A DNA stretch of 64,000 nt from assembly GCA_963819845.1 (NCBI GenBank), contig CAWFXQ010000008.1:310001-374000 (forward strand), read 5' to 3'. This document shows positions 8,687 to 18,060 of this stretch, piece by piece. The stretch's first letter is position 1. The number at the start of each line of letters is the position of its first letter. Position numbers and translations under genes: made by a program. Below the pieces are notes generated by a model. That model was not told the DNA's origin and did not search any database. It saw only the letters and a program-made list of their open reading frames with translations. Source of the DNA: DATAGF01 sp963819845 (GTDB taxonomy: Bacteria > Actinomycetota > Thermoleophilia > Miltoncostaeales > Miltoncostaeaceae).

Positions 8687-9583
8687 CCACCCTCGGGCGA
8701 CTCGTAGAGGTCGCGGAAGGCGTCCTCCAGGCTGGCCCTCTCGATGGCGACGTCGACGACCGGCAGCTCGGCGAGCGCCGCCAGGAGCGGCTTGGGGTCG
8801 CCCGCCAGGGCGAAGCGGTGGCGGGCGCCCTCGACCTCGACCGCGCCCACGCCCGCGACCCGGTAGCGGGACGCGTCGACCGGCTCGGAGAAGACCACCT
8901 CGACCGACCGGGTGCGCGTGCGCCGCAGCTCGCCCACCGGGCCCACGAGCAGCAGCCTGCCCTCGCGGATCATCGCCACCCGGTCGCAGAGCTCCTCGAC
9001 CTCGGCCAGGACGTGGCTGGAGAAGAACACCGTCCGTCCCACGGCGGCGCGCGAGGCCAGCCACTCCCGCAGGCGGCCCTGGATCACGGGGTCGAGGCCG
9101 CTCGTGGGCTCGTCGAGCACCGCCAGGGGCGGGTCGTGCTGGAGCGCGGCCACCAGGCCCAGCTTCTGCTTCATGCCGCGCGAGTACTCGCGCACGCGCT
9201 TGCGCAGCGCGGCGCGGTCGAGCTCGAGGACCTCGCACAGGCGCTCGCGCTCGACGGGCGGGCGCGGGTGCAGGCGGGCGAGGGCATCGAGGGTGCGCTT
9301 CCCGGTGAGGCCCGGGTAGAGGCCGAGCTCGCCGGGCAGGTAGCCCACCTGCCCGAGGGCGCCCATCCGGTCGGCGCCGACGTCGTGCCCCATGACGCTC
9401 ACCCCGCCGGCGGTCGGGCGGATCGAGGCCGAGCGCCAGCCGGATGAAGGTCGTCTTGCCCGAGCCGTTGGGCCCCAGGAAGCCGAAGGTTTCGCCAGGC
9501 TGCACGTCGAGATCGACCTCGACCACTCCGGTCGCGCGCCCGTACATGCGGGTGAGCGCGCGAGACTCGATGGCGGCCGGCAC
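8683..9583 (-). CDS. ABC transporter ATPase, frameshifted
   Basis: An ABC-2 ATPase of about 300 residues. Visible in order are Walker A GPNGSGKTT, the Q-loop region VGYLPGELGLYPGLTG, signature YSRGMKQKL, Walker B LAVLDEPTSGLDP and the switch His in FFSSHVLAEVEEL, then a C-terminal extension. The frame shifts between the Walker A half, ending FIRLALGL, and the rest, starting at PTAGGVSVMG; one extra base near 9423-9426 explains it. I chose GTG 9583. An ATG at 9613 would overlap the divergent gene. It forms an operon with the permease. Confidence 0.85.
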
Positions 9584-9605
9584 AGCGACGGAGGGTAGCC
9601 GCAGC

Positions 9606-10215
9606 GTGGACATCACCGTGACCCACCGGCACGACTGGGGCGTCGGCTGGATCGCCGCCGAGCCCGCGCACATGCGGCGGGCGTCGCACGCCCTGGCCCA
9701 CGAGGGCGGCGTCTGGCTGGTCGACCCGGTCGACGGCGAGGGCCTGGACGAGGCGATCGCCGGGCTGGGGGAGGTGCGCGGGGTGCTCCAGCTGCTCGAC
9801 CGCCACCCGCGCGACTGCGCGGCGCTCGCCGCGCGCTTCGGCGCGCCCCTGCTGCGGACCCCGTTCGCGCGCGTGGCCGGGGCGCCGTTCGAGGCGGTCG
9901 CGGTCATGCGCCGCCGGGGCTGGGACGAGACCGCGCTGTGGTGGCCCGAGCACGCGGTGCTGGCCGTGGCCGAGTCGCTCGGGACGGCGCCCTACTACCG
10001 TGCCCCCGGCGAGCCGCTCGGCGTGCACCCGCTGCTGCGCCTCACCCCGCCCCGGACCGCTGGCGGCCTACGACCCTGCGCACCTCCTGGTCGGCCACGG
10101 CGCGCCGCTGGAGGGCCCGGACGTGGCCGATCGGGTGCGGGGCGCGGTGGAGGGCAGCCGCCGCCAGATCCCTCGCTGGCTCGCCGGCCTCCCGCGGGCG
10201 TGGCGAGGAGGCTGA
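9606..10215 (+). CDS. MBL-fold-like protein without zinc ligands, frameshifted
   Basis: About 203 residues related in outline to metallo-beta-lactamase-fold hydrolases: a WLVDPVD strand-loop, GVLQLLDRHPRDCAAL where the HxHxDH zinc motif would normally be, WWPEHAVLAVAESLG, and a closing DPAHLLVGHGAPL. The canonical zinc cluster is reduced to a single RH pair, so catalysis is doubtful. The frame breaks near 10066-10072 between HPLLRLTPP and PLAAYDPAHLL. The start GTG is 22 bases from the divergent ABC ATPase. The function is unknown. Confidence 0.65.
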
Positions 10216-10272
10216 CCGCGGCGGCGAGCGGACACCAGCCGGGCCCCGTGCTCACGGGCAGCGCCGCGTCCC

Positions 10273-10419
10273 TCAGATGACGGGCGGCGGCACCGGGTCG
10301 GGCGGGGGCGGCGGGACCGGCTCGGGGTCCGGCAACGGGCCTGGGCCCGGCGGGGTCGGCAGCGGCGGCGGGGCGGGTTCGGGGCCGGGGTGGTTCGGCG
10401 GGCGCTCGGCGGAGGTCAT
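10273..10419 (-). CDS. Possible 48-residue proline-rich peptide
   Basis: A short frame just downstream of malQ begins MTSAERPPNHPGPEP and is then almost entirely Pro with Gly, Asp, Glu and Leu in PxP repeats. The opposite strand reads Gly/Ser repeats, so low-complexity DNA alone may explain it. No good ribosome binding site is visible. Kept because its position (39 bases after malQ, same strand) and compact frame allow a real small protein. Confidence 0.25.
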   Translation of the reverse strand: MTSAERPPNHPGPEPAPPPLPTPPGPGPLPDPEPVPPPPPDPVPPPVI

Positions 10420-10457
10420 GCCCGTCCGGTGCCCGCGCGGCCGCCGCGGCAAACGGG

Positions 10458-11708
10458 TCACGGCAGCCGCCCGGCCTCCTCCGTGCGCTCGCGCAGCCAG
10501 GCGCCCAGGTCGGGGGTGAGCTGGCCGGGCCGCAGCCGCCAGCGCCAGTTCCCCCGAGAGGTCCCCGGCGTGTTGAGGCGGGCTGCGCTGCCGAGGCCCA
10601 GAAGGTCCTGGGCCGGGACGATGGCGATCCCGGCCGGCGAGGCCAGCGCCATGCGGGTCATCAGACGGTGGGGCCGGTCGTCGCGGATGCCGAGCGCCGC
10701 GGCCGCCTCGGTCGCCTCCCGCCGCGCCCGCGGGCCCGCCGCCGCCCACCAGCCCTCGGCCGTGTCGTTGTCGTGGGTGCCGCCGTAGGCGATCGACCGG
10801 CGGGGGTGGTTCTCGGGCCGGTGGGGGTTGCCCCGGCCCCCGGGGAACGCGAACTGCAGCACCCGCATGCCCGGCAGCGCAAGGCCGTCGATCAGGCTCC
10901 GCACCGCCGGCGTGATGACGCCCAGGTCCTCGGCCACCACCGGCAGGGGCCCCAGCTCCGCCCGCGCGGCGGCCACGACCTCGCCCCCGGGGCCGCGGTG
11001 CCAGCGCCCCACGCGGGCCGTCGGCGCGCCCCGCGGCACGCCCCACCAGGCCGTGAAGGCGCGGAAGTGGTCGATGCGCGAGCAGTCGACGACGTCCCGC
11101 CAGCGGCGCAGCCGCTCGACCCACCAGCGATGACCCTCGCGGCGCATCGCCGCCCAGTCGTAGGTGGGGTTTCCCCAGAGCTGGCCGTCGGCGGTGAAGG
11201 CGTCGGGCGGCACCCCGGCGACGACGTCCCGGCGGAAGAGGCCGGGGTGCGCCCGCACGTCGGCCGCCCCGGGGGCGACGTAGAAAGGCAGGTCGCCCAG
11301 GATGCGCACCCCCCGGTCGGTTGCATGATCATGCAACGACCCCCACTCGCGGTCGAAGCGCACCTGGTCCTCCACAGCGCCCGGCCCGGCGGCGCGGGCC
11401 CAGTCCCCGATCCAGTAGGCGTGGCGCTCGCGGAAGGCGGCGGCGCGGGCGGCGCCGACGGGCGCGCGCGGGCGGCCGAGCAAGCCGGGCCAGGCCGCGA
11501 ACGCCGAGCGGCTCGAGTAGGGCGATCGGTGACGGTCGGGCGGCGTCAGCGGCAGCACCTGCCACCACGACTGCCCGGCGTCGGCCAGCCAGTCCACGAA
11601 CCGGTGGGCCTCCGGCCCGAGGCGGCCGCCGGGGAGCGACGTGACGTGCAGCAGCACGCCCGCGCGGCGCCGGGCGGTCGGGTCAACCCGTGTGTCCTCG
11701 GTCGCCAC
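10458..11708 (-). CDS. malQ: 4-alpha-glucanotransferase (amylomaltase), short form
   Basis: A GH77 enzyme that moves alpha-1,4-glucan segments between maltooligosaccharides. Motifs in order: LLHVTSLPG, SWWQVLPLTPP, ILGDLPFYVA, DGQLWGNPTYDW, the catalytic Asp region CSRIDHFRAF, the acid/base Glu in VVAEDLGVITP, GMRVLQFAF and GGTHDNDTAEGWW. At 416 residues it is about 80-100 shorter than usual bacterial MalQ, mostly from compact loops; no key residue is missing. The GTG start lies only 18 bases from the divergent glgE start, so both promoters must share that space or overlap the coding ends. Confidence 0.93.
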   Translation of the reverse strand: MATEDTRVDPTARRRAGVLLHVTSLPGGRLGPEAHRFVDWLADAGQSWWQVLPLTPPDRHRSPYSSRSAFAAWPGLLGRPRAPVGAARAAAFRERHAYWIGDWARAAGPGAVEDQVRFDREWGSLHDHATDRGVRILGDLPFYVAPGAADVRAHPGLFRRDVVAGVPPDAFTADGQLWGNPTYDWAAMRREGHRWWVERLRRWRDVVDCSRIDHFRAFTAWWGVPRGAPTARVGRWHRGPGGEVVAAARAELGPLPVVAEDLGVITPAVRSLIDGLALPGMRVLQFAFPGGRGNPHRPENHPRRSIAYGGTHDNDTAEGWWAAAGPRARREATEAAAALGIRDDRPHRLMTRMALASPAGIAIVPAQDLLGLGSAARLNTPGTSRGNWRWRLRPGQLTPDLGAWLRERTEEAGRLP

Positions 11709-11726
11709 CGGGAAAGGCTACGCTCA

Positions 11727-13649
11727 GTGCCGCTCGTGCCCGCCCCACCGCCCCGCACGCCGCCGCCGCGCATCCAGGTCCACGACGTCCGGCCGTCGGT
11801 CGAGGGCGGGCGGTGGCCGGTGAAGCGCACCCTCGGGGACCCCGTCGTGGTGGAGTGCGACCTCGTCCGCGACGGCCACGAGGCGCTGCGCGCCGTGGTG
11901 CGGCACCGGCCGCCGGGACGGCGGGCGTTCCGCGAGGAGCCGATGGCCCAGCTCACGCCCGACCGCTGGCGGGGCGAGTTCCCGACCACGGCCCTGGGCG
12001 TCCACCGCTTCGAGGTCGAGGCCTGGGTCAACCCGTTCGCGTCGTGGCGCGGCGAGGTGGAGCGCAAGCTCGCCGCCGGGCAGGAGGACCTGGAGAGCGA
12101 GCTGGCCGAGGGCGCCGCGCTCCTGGAGGGCGCCGCGCCCCGCCTCTCCCCCGCCGACCGGCGGACGGCTCGTGAGGCGCTCCGGGCCCTGGCGGCCGGC
12201 AACGGCGCGGCGGCCCGGGCGGGCGCCGCGCTGGCCCCCGAGGTGGCCGAGGCGCTGGCGCGCGACCCCGAGCGCCGCGACCGCTCCCGCTCGGGGGTGC
12301 TGGAGGTCGACGTCGACCGCGAGCGCGCCCGCGTCGGGGCCTGGTACGAGCTCTTCCCGCGCTCCTTCGGCGGCTTCGCGGGCGTGCAGCTGCAGCTGCC
12401 GCGGCTGGCCGAGCTGGGCGTCGACGTCCTCTACCTGCCGCCCATCCACCCGATCGGGCGCACCCACCGCAAGGGCCGCAACAACGCGCCCGTGGCCGCC
12501 CCCGGCGACCCGGGGAGCCCCTGGGCGATCGGCGGGCCCGAGGGCGGCCACACCGCGGTGAACCCGGAGCTCGGGACGCTTCGTGACTTCGAGCGGCTGG
12601 TGGACGCCGCGCGCGGGCACGACATCGAGATCGCCCTCGACTTCGCCATCCAGTGCTCGCCCGACCACCCCTGGCTCGCCGAGCACCCCGAGTGGTTCCA
12701 CCGCCGTCCCGACGGCACACTCAAGTACGCGGAGAACCCGCCCAAGCGGTACCAGGACATCTACAACGTCAACTTCGACGGCCCCGACTGGCGCGGCCTC
12801 TGGGAGGAGCTGCGGGAGGTCGTGCTGTTCTGGATCGCGCGCGGGGTGAGGATCTTCCGGGTGGACAACCCGCACACCAAGCCCATCGGCTTCTGGACCT
12901 GGCTGATCCGCACCGTCCGCGAGGCCCACCCCGACGTCGTCTTCCTCGCGGAGGCGTTCACCAGCCCCGCCCGGATGTACGCCCTCGCCAAGGCCGGCTT
13001 CAGCCAGTCGTACACCTACTTCACCTGGAAGAACGGGGTGGACGAGCTGACCGAGTACGTGCGGGAGCTGGCCGGCCCGGTCTCGGAGTTCTTCCGGCCG
13101 AACTTCTTCGCCAACACCCCCGACATCCTCCACGCCTACCTCCAGGCGGGCGGGCGGCCGGCCTTCGAGGCGCGTCTGGTGCTGGCCGCCACCCTCTCGC
13201 CGAGCTACGGCATCTACTCGGGGTTCGAGGACCTGGAGCGCGTGCCCGTCGCGCCGGGCAGCGAGGAGTACCTCGACTCCGAGAAGTACGCGGCCAGGGA
13301 GCGCCGCCTGGACGGGCCCCTGCTGCCGCTGCTGCGGCAGCTCAACGAGATCCGGCGGGCGTCGCCACCCCTGTGGCGCATCGACGTGCGCTTCCTCGAG
13401 ACCGCCAACCGCTCGCTGCTCGCCTACGCGAAGGGGACGGGGCCGGGCGCCATCGTCGTGGTCGTCAACCTCGACCCGGCGGCCGCCCACGAGGGCCTCG
13501 TCGAGATCCCGCTCGAGCTGGAGCTGCCCCCGCGGTTCGCCGCGCGCGACCTGATCGGCGGCGAGGTGTTCGACTGGCGCGGCGGCGGCAACTACGTGCG
13601 CCTCGACCCGGCCGTCGCGCCCATGCACGTGCTGAGGGCGGAGGCGTGA
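11727..13649 (+). CDS. glgE: GlgE, alpha-1,4-glucan:maltose-1-phosphate maltosyltransferase
   Basis: A GH13_3 enzyme that extends alpha-1,4-glucans with maltose units from maltose-1-phosphate. It is 640 residues: an N-terminal beta domain, a helical insert (about 110-190), then the barrel with YLPPIHPIG, RKGRNNAP, the nucleophile Asp in GVRIFRVDNPHTKP near residue 375, the acid/base Glu in VFLAEAFTSP, and SPSYGIYSGFE. The GTG at 11727 is the earliest sensible start; GTG 11736 is close behind. The stop overlaps the glgB start (GTGA). The substrate would come from the TreS-maltokinase fusion at 34-37 kb. Confidence 0.97.
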   Translation: MPLVPAPPPRTPPPRIQVHDVRPSVEGGRWPVKRTLGDPVVVECDLVRDGHEALRAVVRHRPPGRRAFREEPMAQLTPDRWRGEFPTTALGVHRFEVEAWVNPFASWRGEVERKLAAGQEDLESELAEGAALLEGAAPRLSPADRRTAREALRALAAGNGAAARAGAALAPEVAEALARDPERRDRSRSGVLEVDVDRERARVGAWYELFPRSFGGFAGVQLQLPRLAELGVDVLYLPPIHPIGRTHRKGRNNAPVAAPGDPGSPWAIGGPEGGHTAVNPELGTLRDFERLVDAARGHDIEIALDFAIQCSPDHPWLAEHPEWFHRRPDGTLKYAENPPKRYQDIYNVNFDGPDWRGLWEELREVVLFWIARGVRIFRVDNPHTKPIGFWTWLIRTVREAHPDVVFLAEAFTSPARMYALAKAGFSQSYTYFTWKNGVDELTEYVRELAGPVSEFFRPNFFANTPDILHAYLQAGGRPAFEARLVLAATLSPSYGIYSGFEDLERVPVAPGSEEYLDSEKYAARERRLDGPLLPLLRQLNEIRRASPPLWRIDVRFLETANRSLLAYAKGTGPGAIVVVVNLDPAAAHEGLVEIPLELELPPRFAARDLIGGEVFDWRGGGNYVRLDPAVAPMHVLRAEA

Positions 13650-15832
13650 GCCCCGCGGCCCCGATCGAGCCCGACATCGCACTGCTCGCGGCCCGCGACC
13701 ACCACGAGCCCCACCGCGTGCTCGGCGCCCACCCGGACGGCGAGGGCGTCGTCGTGCGCGTGTGGCGGCCCGAGGCGACCGCGGTCCGCGCGATCCCCGA
13801 CGGCGGCGCGGCCGTGGACCTGCCCCACCGCGCGTCGGGGCTCTTCGAGGGGCTCGTTGCTCGTGCAAGCAACTTCCCGTCCCGCTACGAGGTCGAGGTG
13901 GAGCACGGCGGCGTCGTGACCCGGGGCCGCGACCCCTACTCGTTCCTGCCCACGCTGGGCGAGCTCGACCTCCACCTGGTGGGCGAGGGAAGCCACGAGG
14001 ACCTGTGGAAGCGCCTGGGCGCGCACGCGCGCGAGGTGGACGGCGCCGCCGGGGTCGCCTTCACGGTGTGGGCCCCGTCGGCCCGCTCGGTGAGCGTGGC
14101 CGGCGACTGGAACGGCTGGGACGGCCGCGTCCACCCGATGCGCACCCTGGGGGCGTCGGGCATCTGGGAGCTGTTCGTCCCGGGCGTGGAGGAGGGGTCG
14201 CGCTACAAGTTCGAGATCCGCGGGGCCGACGGGTCGCTGCGCCTCAAGGCCGACCCGGAGGCGCTCCGCGCCGAGCACCCGCCCAAGACCGCGTCGGAGG
14301 TGTTCGCCAGCCGCCACGCCTGGCGCGACGGCGACTGGATGGCCGCCCGCCGGGAGGGGCGGCCGCACGCCGAGCCGGTGTCGATCTACGAGGTGCACCT
14401 GCCCTCCTGGCGCCTGAACCCGCTCGAGGACAACCGCCCCCTGAGCTACGCCGAGCTGGGCGAGGAGCTGGGGGACTACGCCCGCGAGATGGGGTTCACC
14501 CACGTGGAGCTGCTCCCCGTGATGGCCCACCCGTTCCCGGGCTCCTGGGGCTACCAGGTGACCTCGTACTTCGCGCCCTCGCCCCGCCAGGGCTCCCCCG
14601 ACGACCTGCGCGAGATGATCGACCGCCTCCACGAGCGGGGGGTCGGGGTCATCCTCGACTGGGTGCCCGCCCACTTCCCCCGCGACGAGTGGGCGCTGGC
14701 CCGTTTCGACGGCACGGCCCTCTACGAGCACGAGGACCCGCGGCGCGGCGCCCACCCCGACTGGGGCACCCTCATCTTCAACTACGGCCGCAACGAGGTG
14801 CGCAACTTCCTCGTGGCCAGCGCCCTCTTCTGGCTGAGCGAGTACCACGCCGACGGCCTGCGGGTCGACGCGGTCGCGTCGATGCTCTACCGCGACTACT
14901 CGCGCGCCGCCGGCGAGTGGGTGCCCAACGAGTACGGCGGCCGCGAGGACCTCGAGGCCATCGGCTTCCTGCGCCAGCTCAACGAGGTCACCCACGCCCG
15001 CGAGCCCGGCACGATCATGGCCGCCGAGGAGTCGACGGCCTGGCCCGCGGTCTCACGGCCGACGGACGCGGGCGGCCTGGGCTTCGACCTGAAGTGGAAC
15101 ATGGGGTGGATGCACGACACGCTCGAGTACTTCGCGCGCGAGCCGGTCCACCGCCGCTACCACCACGACGAGCTGACCTTCAGCCTCGTCTACGCCTTCA
15201 CCGAGCAGTTCGTGCTGCCCCTGTCCCACGACGAGGTCGTGCACGGGAAGGGGTCGCTGCTCTCGCGGATGCCCGGGGACGACTGGCAGAAGCACGCCAA
15301 CCTGCGCGCGCTCTACGCCTACATGTGGGCCCACCCGGGAAAGAAGCTGCTCTTCATGGGCGGCGAGCTGGGCCAGGAGCAGGAGTGGAGCCACGAGCGC
15401 AGCCTCGACTGGCACCTGCTCGAGCGCCCGCGCCACGCCGGCGTGCAGCGCCTGGTGCGCGACCTCAACCTCCTCTACCGCGACAGCCCCGCCCTCTGGG
15501 AGATGGACGCCGAGCCCGGCGGCTTCCGATGGCTGGTGGTCGACGACCGCGACGCCAACGTGGTCGCGTTCGCCCGCTTCGCCCGGGACGGCCGCGCGCT
15601 GGTCGCCGCGGCCAACCTGTCGCCCGTGCCGCGCACCGGCCACCGGCTGCCGCTGCCCGCGCCCGGGCGCTGGCGCGAGGTGCTCAACACCGACTCGGAG
15701 GCGTACGGGGGCGCCAACGTCGGCAACATGGGCGGCGTCGACGCCGAGGAGACGCCCTGGCGCGGCGAGGACGCGTCGGCCGAGGTCACCATCCCCCCCC
15801 TGGGGGTCGTGTGGCTCGCGCCGGATGACTGA
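13646..15832 (+). CDS. glgB: 1,4-alpha-glucan branching enzyme
   Basis: A 728-residue GH13_9 branching enzyme introducing alpha-1,6 links. It has tandem N-terminal carbohydrate-binding/E-set modules, the second with FTVWAPSARSVSVAGDWNGW. The barrel shows VELLPVMAHPFPGSWGYQ, GVGVILDWVPAHFP, the nucleophile Asp in GLRVDAVASMLYRDY, the Glu in MAAEESTAWP, and PLSHDEVVHGKGSL. The GTG start overlaps the glgE stop, and its own stop overlaps the glgX ATG by eight bases, so the three enzymes are co-translated. Length and domain order match Streptomyces and mycobacterial GlgB. Confidence 0.97.
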   Translation: MSPAAPIEPDIALLAARDHHEPHRVLGAHPDGEGVVVRVWRPEATAVRAIPDGGAAVDLPHRASGLFEGLVARASNFPSRYEVEVEHGGVVTRGRDPYSFLPTLGELDLHLVGEGSHEDLWKRLGAHAREVDGAAGVAFTVWAPSARSVSVAGDWNGWDGRVHPMRTLGASGIWELFVPGVEEGSRYKFEIRGADGSLRLKADPEALRAEHPPKTASEVFASRHAWRDGDWMAARREGRPHAEPVSIYEVHLPSWRLNPLEDNRPLSYAELGEELGDYAREMGFTHVELLPVMAHPFPGSWGYQVTSYFAPSPRQGSPDDLREMIDRLHERGVGVILDWVPAHFPRDEWALARFDGTALYEHEDPRRGAHPDWGTLIFNYGRNEVRNFLVASALFWLSEYHADGLRVDAVASMLYRDYSRAAGEWVPNEYGGREDLEAIGFLRQLNEVTHAREPGTIMAAEESTAWPAVSRPTDAGGLGFDLKWNMGWMHDTLEYFAREPVHRRYHHDELTFSLVYAFTEQFVLPLSHDEVVHGKGSLLSRMPGDDWQKHANLRALYAYMWAHPGKKLLFMGGELGQEQEWSHERSLDWHLLERPRHAGVQRLVRDLNLLYRDSPALWEMDAEPGGFRWLVVDDRDANVVAFARFARDGRALVAAANLSPVPRTGHRLPLPAPGRWREVLNTDSEAYGGANVGNMGGVDAEETPWRGEDASAEVTIPPLGVVWLAPDD

Positions 15833-17966
15833 CGGGCCGCCCGGGATACGCGTGTGGCCGGGCCGGCCCTTCCCGCTGGGAGCCACGTGGGACGGCAACG
15901 GCACCAACTTCTCGCTCTTCTCCGAGAACGCCGAGCGGGTCGAGCTGTGCCTGTTCGACGACGACGAGCGCGAGATGCGCGTCGACCTGCGCGAGCACAC
16001 GGCGATGAACTGGCACGGGTTCCTCCCCGACGTGCGCCCCGGCCAGCGCTACGCCTTCCGGGTCCACGGCCCCTGGGACCCGGCCCGGGGCCACCGCTTC
16101 AACCCGCACAAGCTGCTGATCGACCCCTACGCGAAGGCGATCGAGGGGCCGGTCGCCTACGACGCGGCCAACGTCCTACCGTACGAGCCCGACGGCGAGG
16201 ACGCCGACCTGGTGCGCGACGACACCGACGATGCCGACGCCATCCCCCGCTCCATCGTCGTCGACCCGGGCTTCGACTGGCAGGACGACCGCCCGCCGGC
16301 GACGCCGTGGCACGAGACGCTCATCTACGAGGTCCACGTCAAGGGCTTCACCCGGCGCCACCCCGGCGTGCGCGAGGACCTCCGCGGCACCTACGCCGGC
16401 CTCGCCTCGGACGCGGCCATCGAGCACCTGCGCTCGCTCGGGGTCACGGCCGTCGAGCTGCTGCCGGTGCACCACATCGCCGACGAGGCCCACCTGGTGG
16501 GCAAGGGGCTGTCCAATTACTGGGGCTACAGCTCGATCGGCTACCTGGCGCCGCACGCCCTCTACGCCGCCACCGGGCGATCGGGCGAGCAGGTGCTCGA
16601 GTTCAAGGGGATGGTCAAGGCGCTCCACCGGGCGGGGATCGAGGTGATCCTCGACGTCGTCTACAACCACACCGCCGAGGGCAACCACCTCGGGCCGATG
16701 CTGTCGTTCAAGGGCATCGACAACCTCAGCTACTACCGTTGCTCGCCGGACGATCCGCGCCACTACGTCGACTTCACGGGCACCGGCAACAGCCTCAACC
16801 CGCTGCACCCGAGCGTCCTGCGCCTGATCATGGACAGCCTGCGCCACTGGGTGCTCGAGATGCACGTCGACGGCTTCCGCTTCGACCTCGCCTCGGCCCT
16901 GGCGCGCGAGTTCTGGGAGGTCAACCGCCTCTCGGCCTTCTTCGACATCATCCACCAGGACCCGGTGCTCTCCCAGGTCAAGCTGATCGCCGAGCCCTGG
17001 GACGTCGGCCCCGGCGGCTACCAGGTCGGCAACTTCCCCGTGCTCTGGACCGAGTGGAACGGGCTCTACCGCGACGAGATGCGCGACTTCTGGCGCGGCC
17101 AGAGCGACGGCGTGGCCGAGTTCGCCTCGCGGCTCACCGGCTCCAGCGACCTCTACCAGTCCGACGGGCGGCGGCCGTTCGCCTCGATCAACTTCGTGAC
17201 CGCGCACGACGGCTTCACCCTGCGCGACCTGGTCTCCTACAACGAGAAGCACAACGAGGCGAACCTCGAGGACAACCGCGACGGCACCGACGACAACCGC
17301 AGCTGGAACTGCGGCGCCGAGGGGCCGACCGACGATCCCCAGATCCTCGAGCTGCGGGCGCGCCAGCACCGCAACTTCCTGGCGACGCTGCTGCTGTCGC
17401 AGGGGGTGCCCATGCTGCTCGGCGGCGACGAGATGGGCCGCACCCAGGAAGGGAACAACAACGCCTACTGCCAGGACGACGAGATCAGCTGGTTCGACTG
17501 GGAGCTCGACGACGAGCGGGTGCGGCTGCTGGAGTTCACGCGGCGGCTGATCGCCCTGCGCAAGGCGCATCCGGTCTTCCACCGGCGCGACTTCTTCGGG
17601 GGCGGCGACGGCGACGGCTCGGGGCTGCCGGACATCCGCTGGTTCCGCGAGGACGGGCGCGAGATGAGCCGCCGCGACTGGCGGGCCGGTGAGCGCCGGG
17701 CGCTCGGCGTGTTCCTCAACGGCGAGGAGATCCCCTCGCCCTCGCCGACGGGCGAGCCCGTGATCGACGACTCGTTCGTGCTGCTCGTGAACGCGGGCCA
17801 CGAGCAGGTCGACTTCCGGCTGCCGGCCCGGCGATTCGGCAACCGCTGGCGCCACGTGGTCTCGACCGCCCGCCCGGACGAGCCCGAGGGCACCGGCACC
17901 TGGCCGGCCCGGTCGGAGCTCCCCCTGCCGGCGCGGTCGCTGCTGCTGCTGCGCCGAGCCTGGTGA
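15825..17966 (+). CDS. glgX: Glycogen debranching enzyme GlgX (isoamylase type)
   Basis: A 713-residue GH13_11 enzyme that hydrolyses alpha-1,6 branches left after phosphorylase action. It has an N-terminal CBM48 (GATWDGNGTNFSLFSENAE) and HVKGFTRRHPG. The barrel shows ELLPVHHIADE, VILDVVYNHTAEG, the nucleophile in VDGFRFDLASAL, the acid/base in LIAEPWDVGPGG, and TAHDGFTLRDLVSYN. It is the last gene of the glgE-glgB-glgX operon. The pairing of synthesis (GlgE, GlgB) and breakdown (GlgX) suggests glucan remodelling under one control. Confidence 0.97.
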   Translation: MTDGPPGIRVWPGRPFPLGATWDGNGTNFSLFSENAERVELCLFDDDEREMRVDLREHTAMNWHGFLPDVRPGQRYAFRVHGPWDPARGHRFNPHKLLIDPYAKAIEGPVAYDAANVLPYEPDGEDADLVRDDTDDADAIPRSIVVDPGFDWQDDRPPATPWHETLIYEVHVKGFTRRHPGVREDLRGTYAGLASDAAIEHLRSLGVTAVELLPVHHIADEAHLVGKGLSNYWGYSSIGYLAPHALYAATGRSGEQVLEFKGMVKALHRAGIEVILDVVYNHTAEGNHLGPMLSFKGIDNLSYYRCSPDDPRHYVDFTGTGNSLNPLHPSVLRLIMDSLRHWVLEMHVDGFRFDLASALAREFWEVNRLSAFFDIIHQDPVLSQVKLIAEPWDVGPGGYQVGNFPVLWTEWNGLYRDEMRDFWRGQSDGVAEFASRLTGSSDLYQSDGRRPFASINFVTAHDGFTLRDLVSYNEKHNEANLEDNRDGTDDNRSWNCGAEGPTDDPQILELRARQHRNFLATLLLSQGVPMLLGGDEMGRTQEGNNNAYCQDDEISWFDWELDDERVRLLEFTRRLIALRKAHPVFHRRDFFGGGDGDGSGLPDIRWFREDGREMSRRDWRAGERRALGVFLNGEEIPSPSPTGEPVIDDSFVLLVNAGHEQVDFRLPARRFGNRWRHVVSTARPDEPEGTGTWPARSELPLPARSLLLLRRAW

Positions 17967-18060
17967 GCCGGGGCGTCCGGTGGTTACGGATGCGTGGTGG
18001 TCTCGTCGAAGCCTGGGCTAGGGTGGCCGCACCGGCCGGGTCTGGCAAAAGGAGGACGTC

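Noticed and set aside
9583..9613. ABC ATPase start at ATG 9613
   Set aside because: It would overlap the start of the divergent MBL-like gene; GTG 9583 leaves a normal gap and full domain.
11724..13868. A 714-codon minus-strand frame opposite glgE
   Set aside because: Shadow of glgE with biased Arg/Gly/Val composition.
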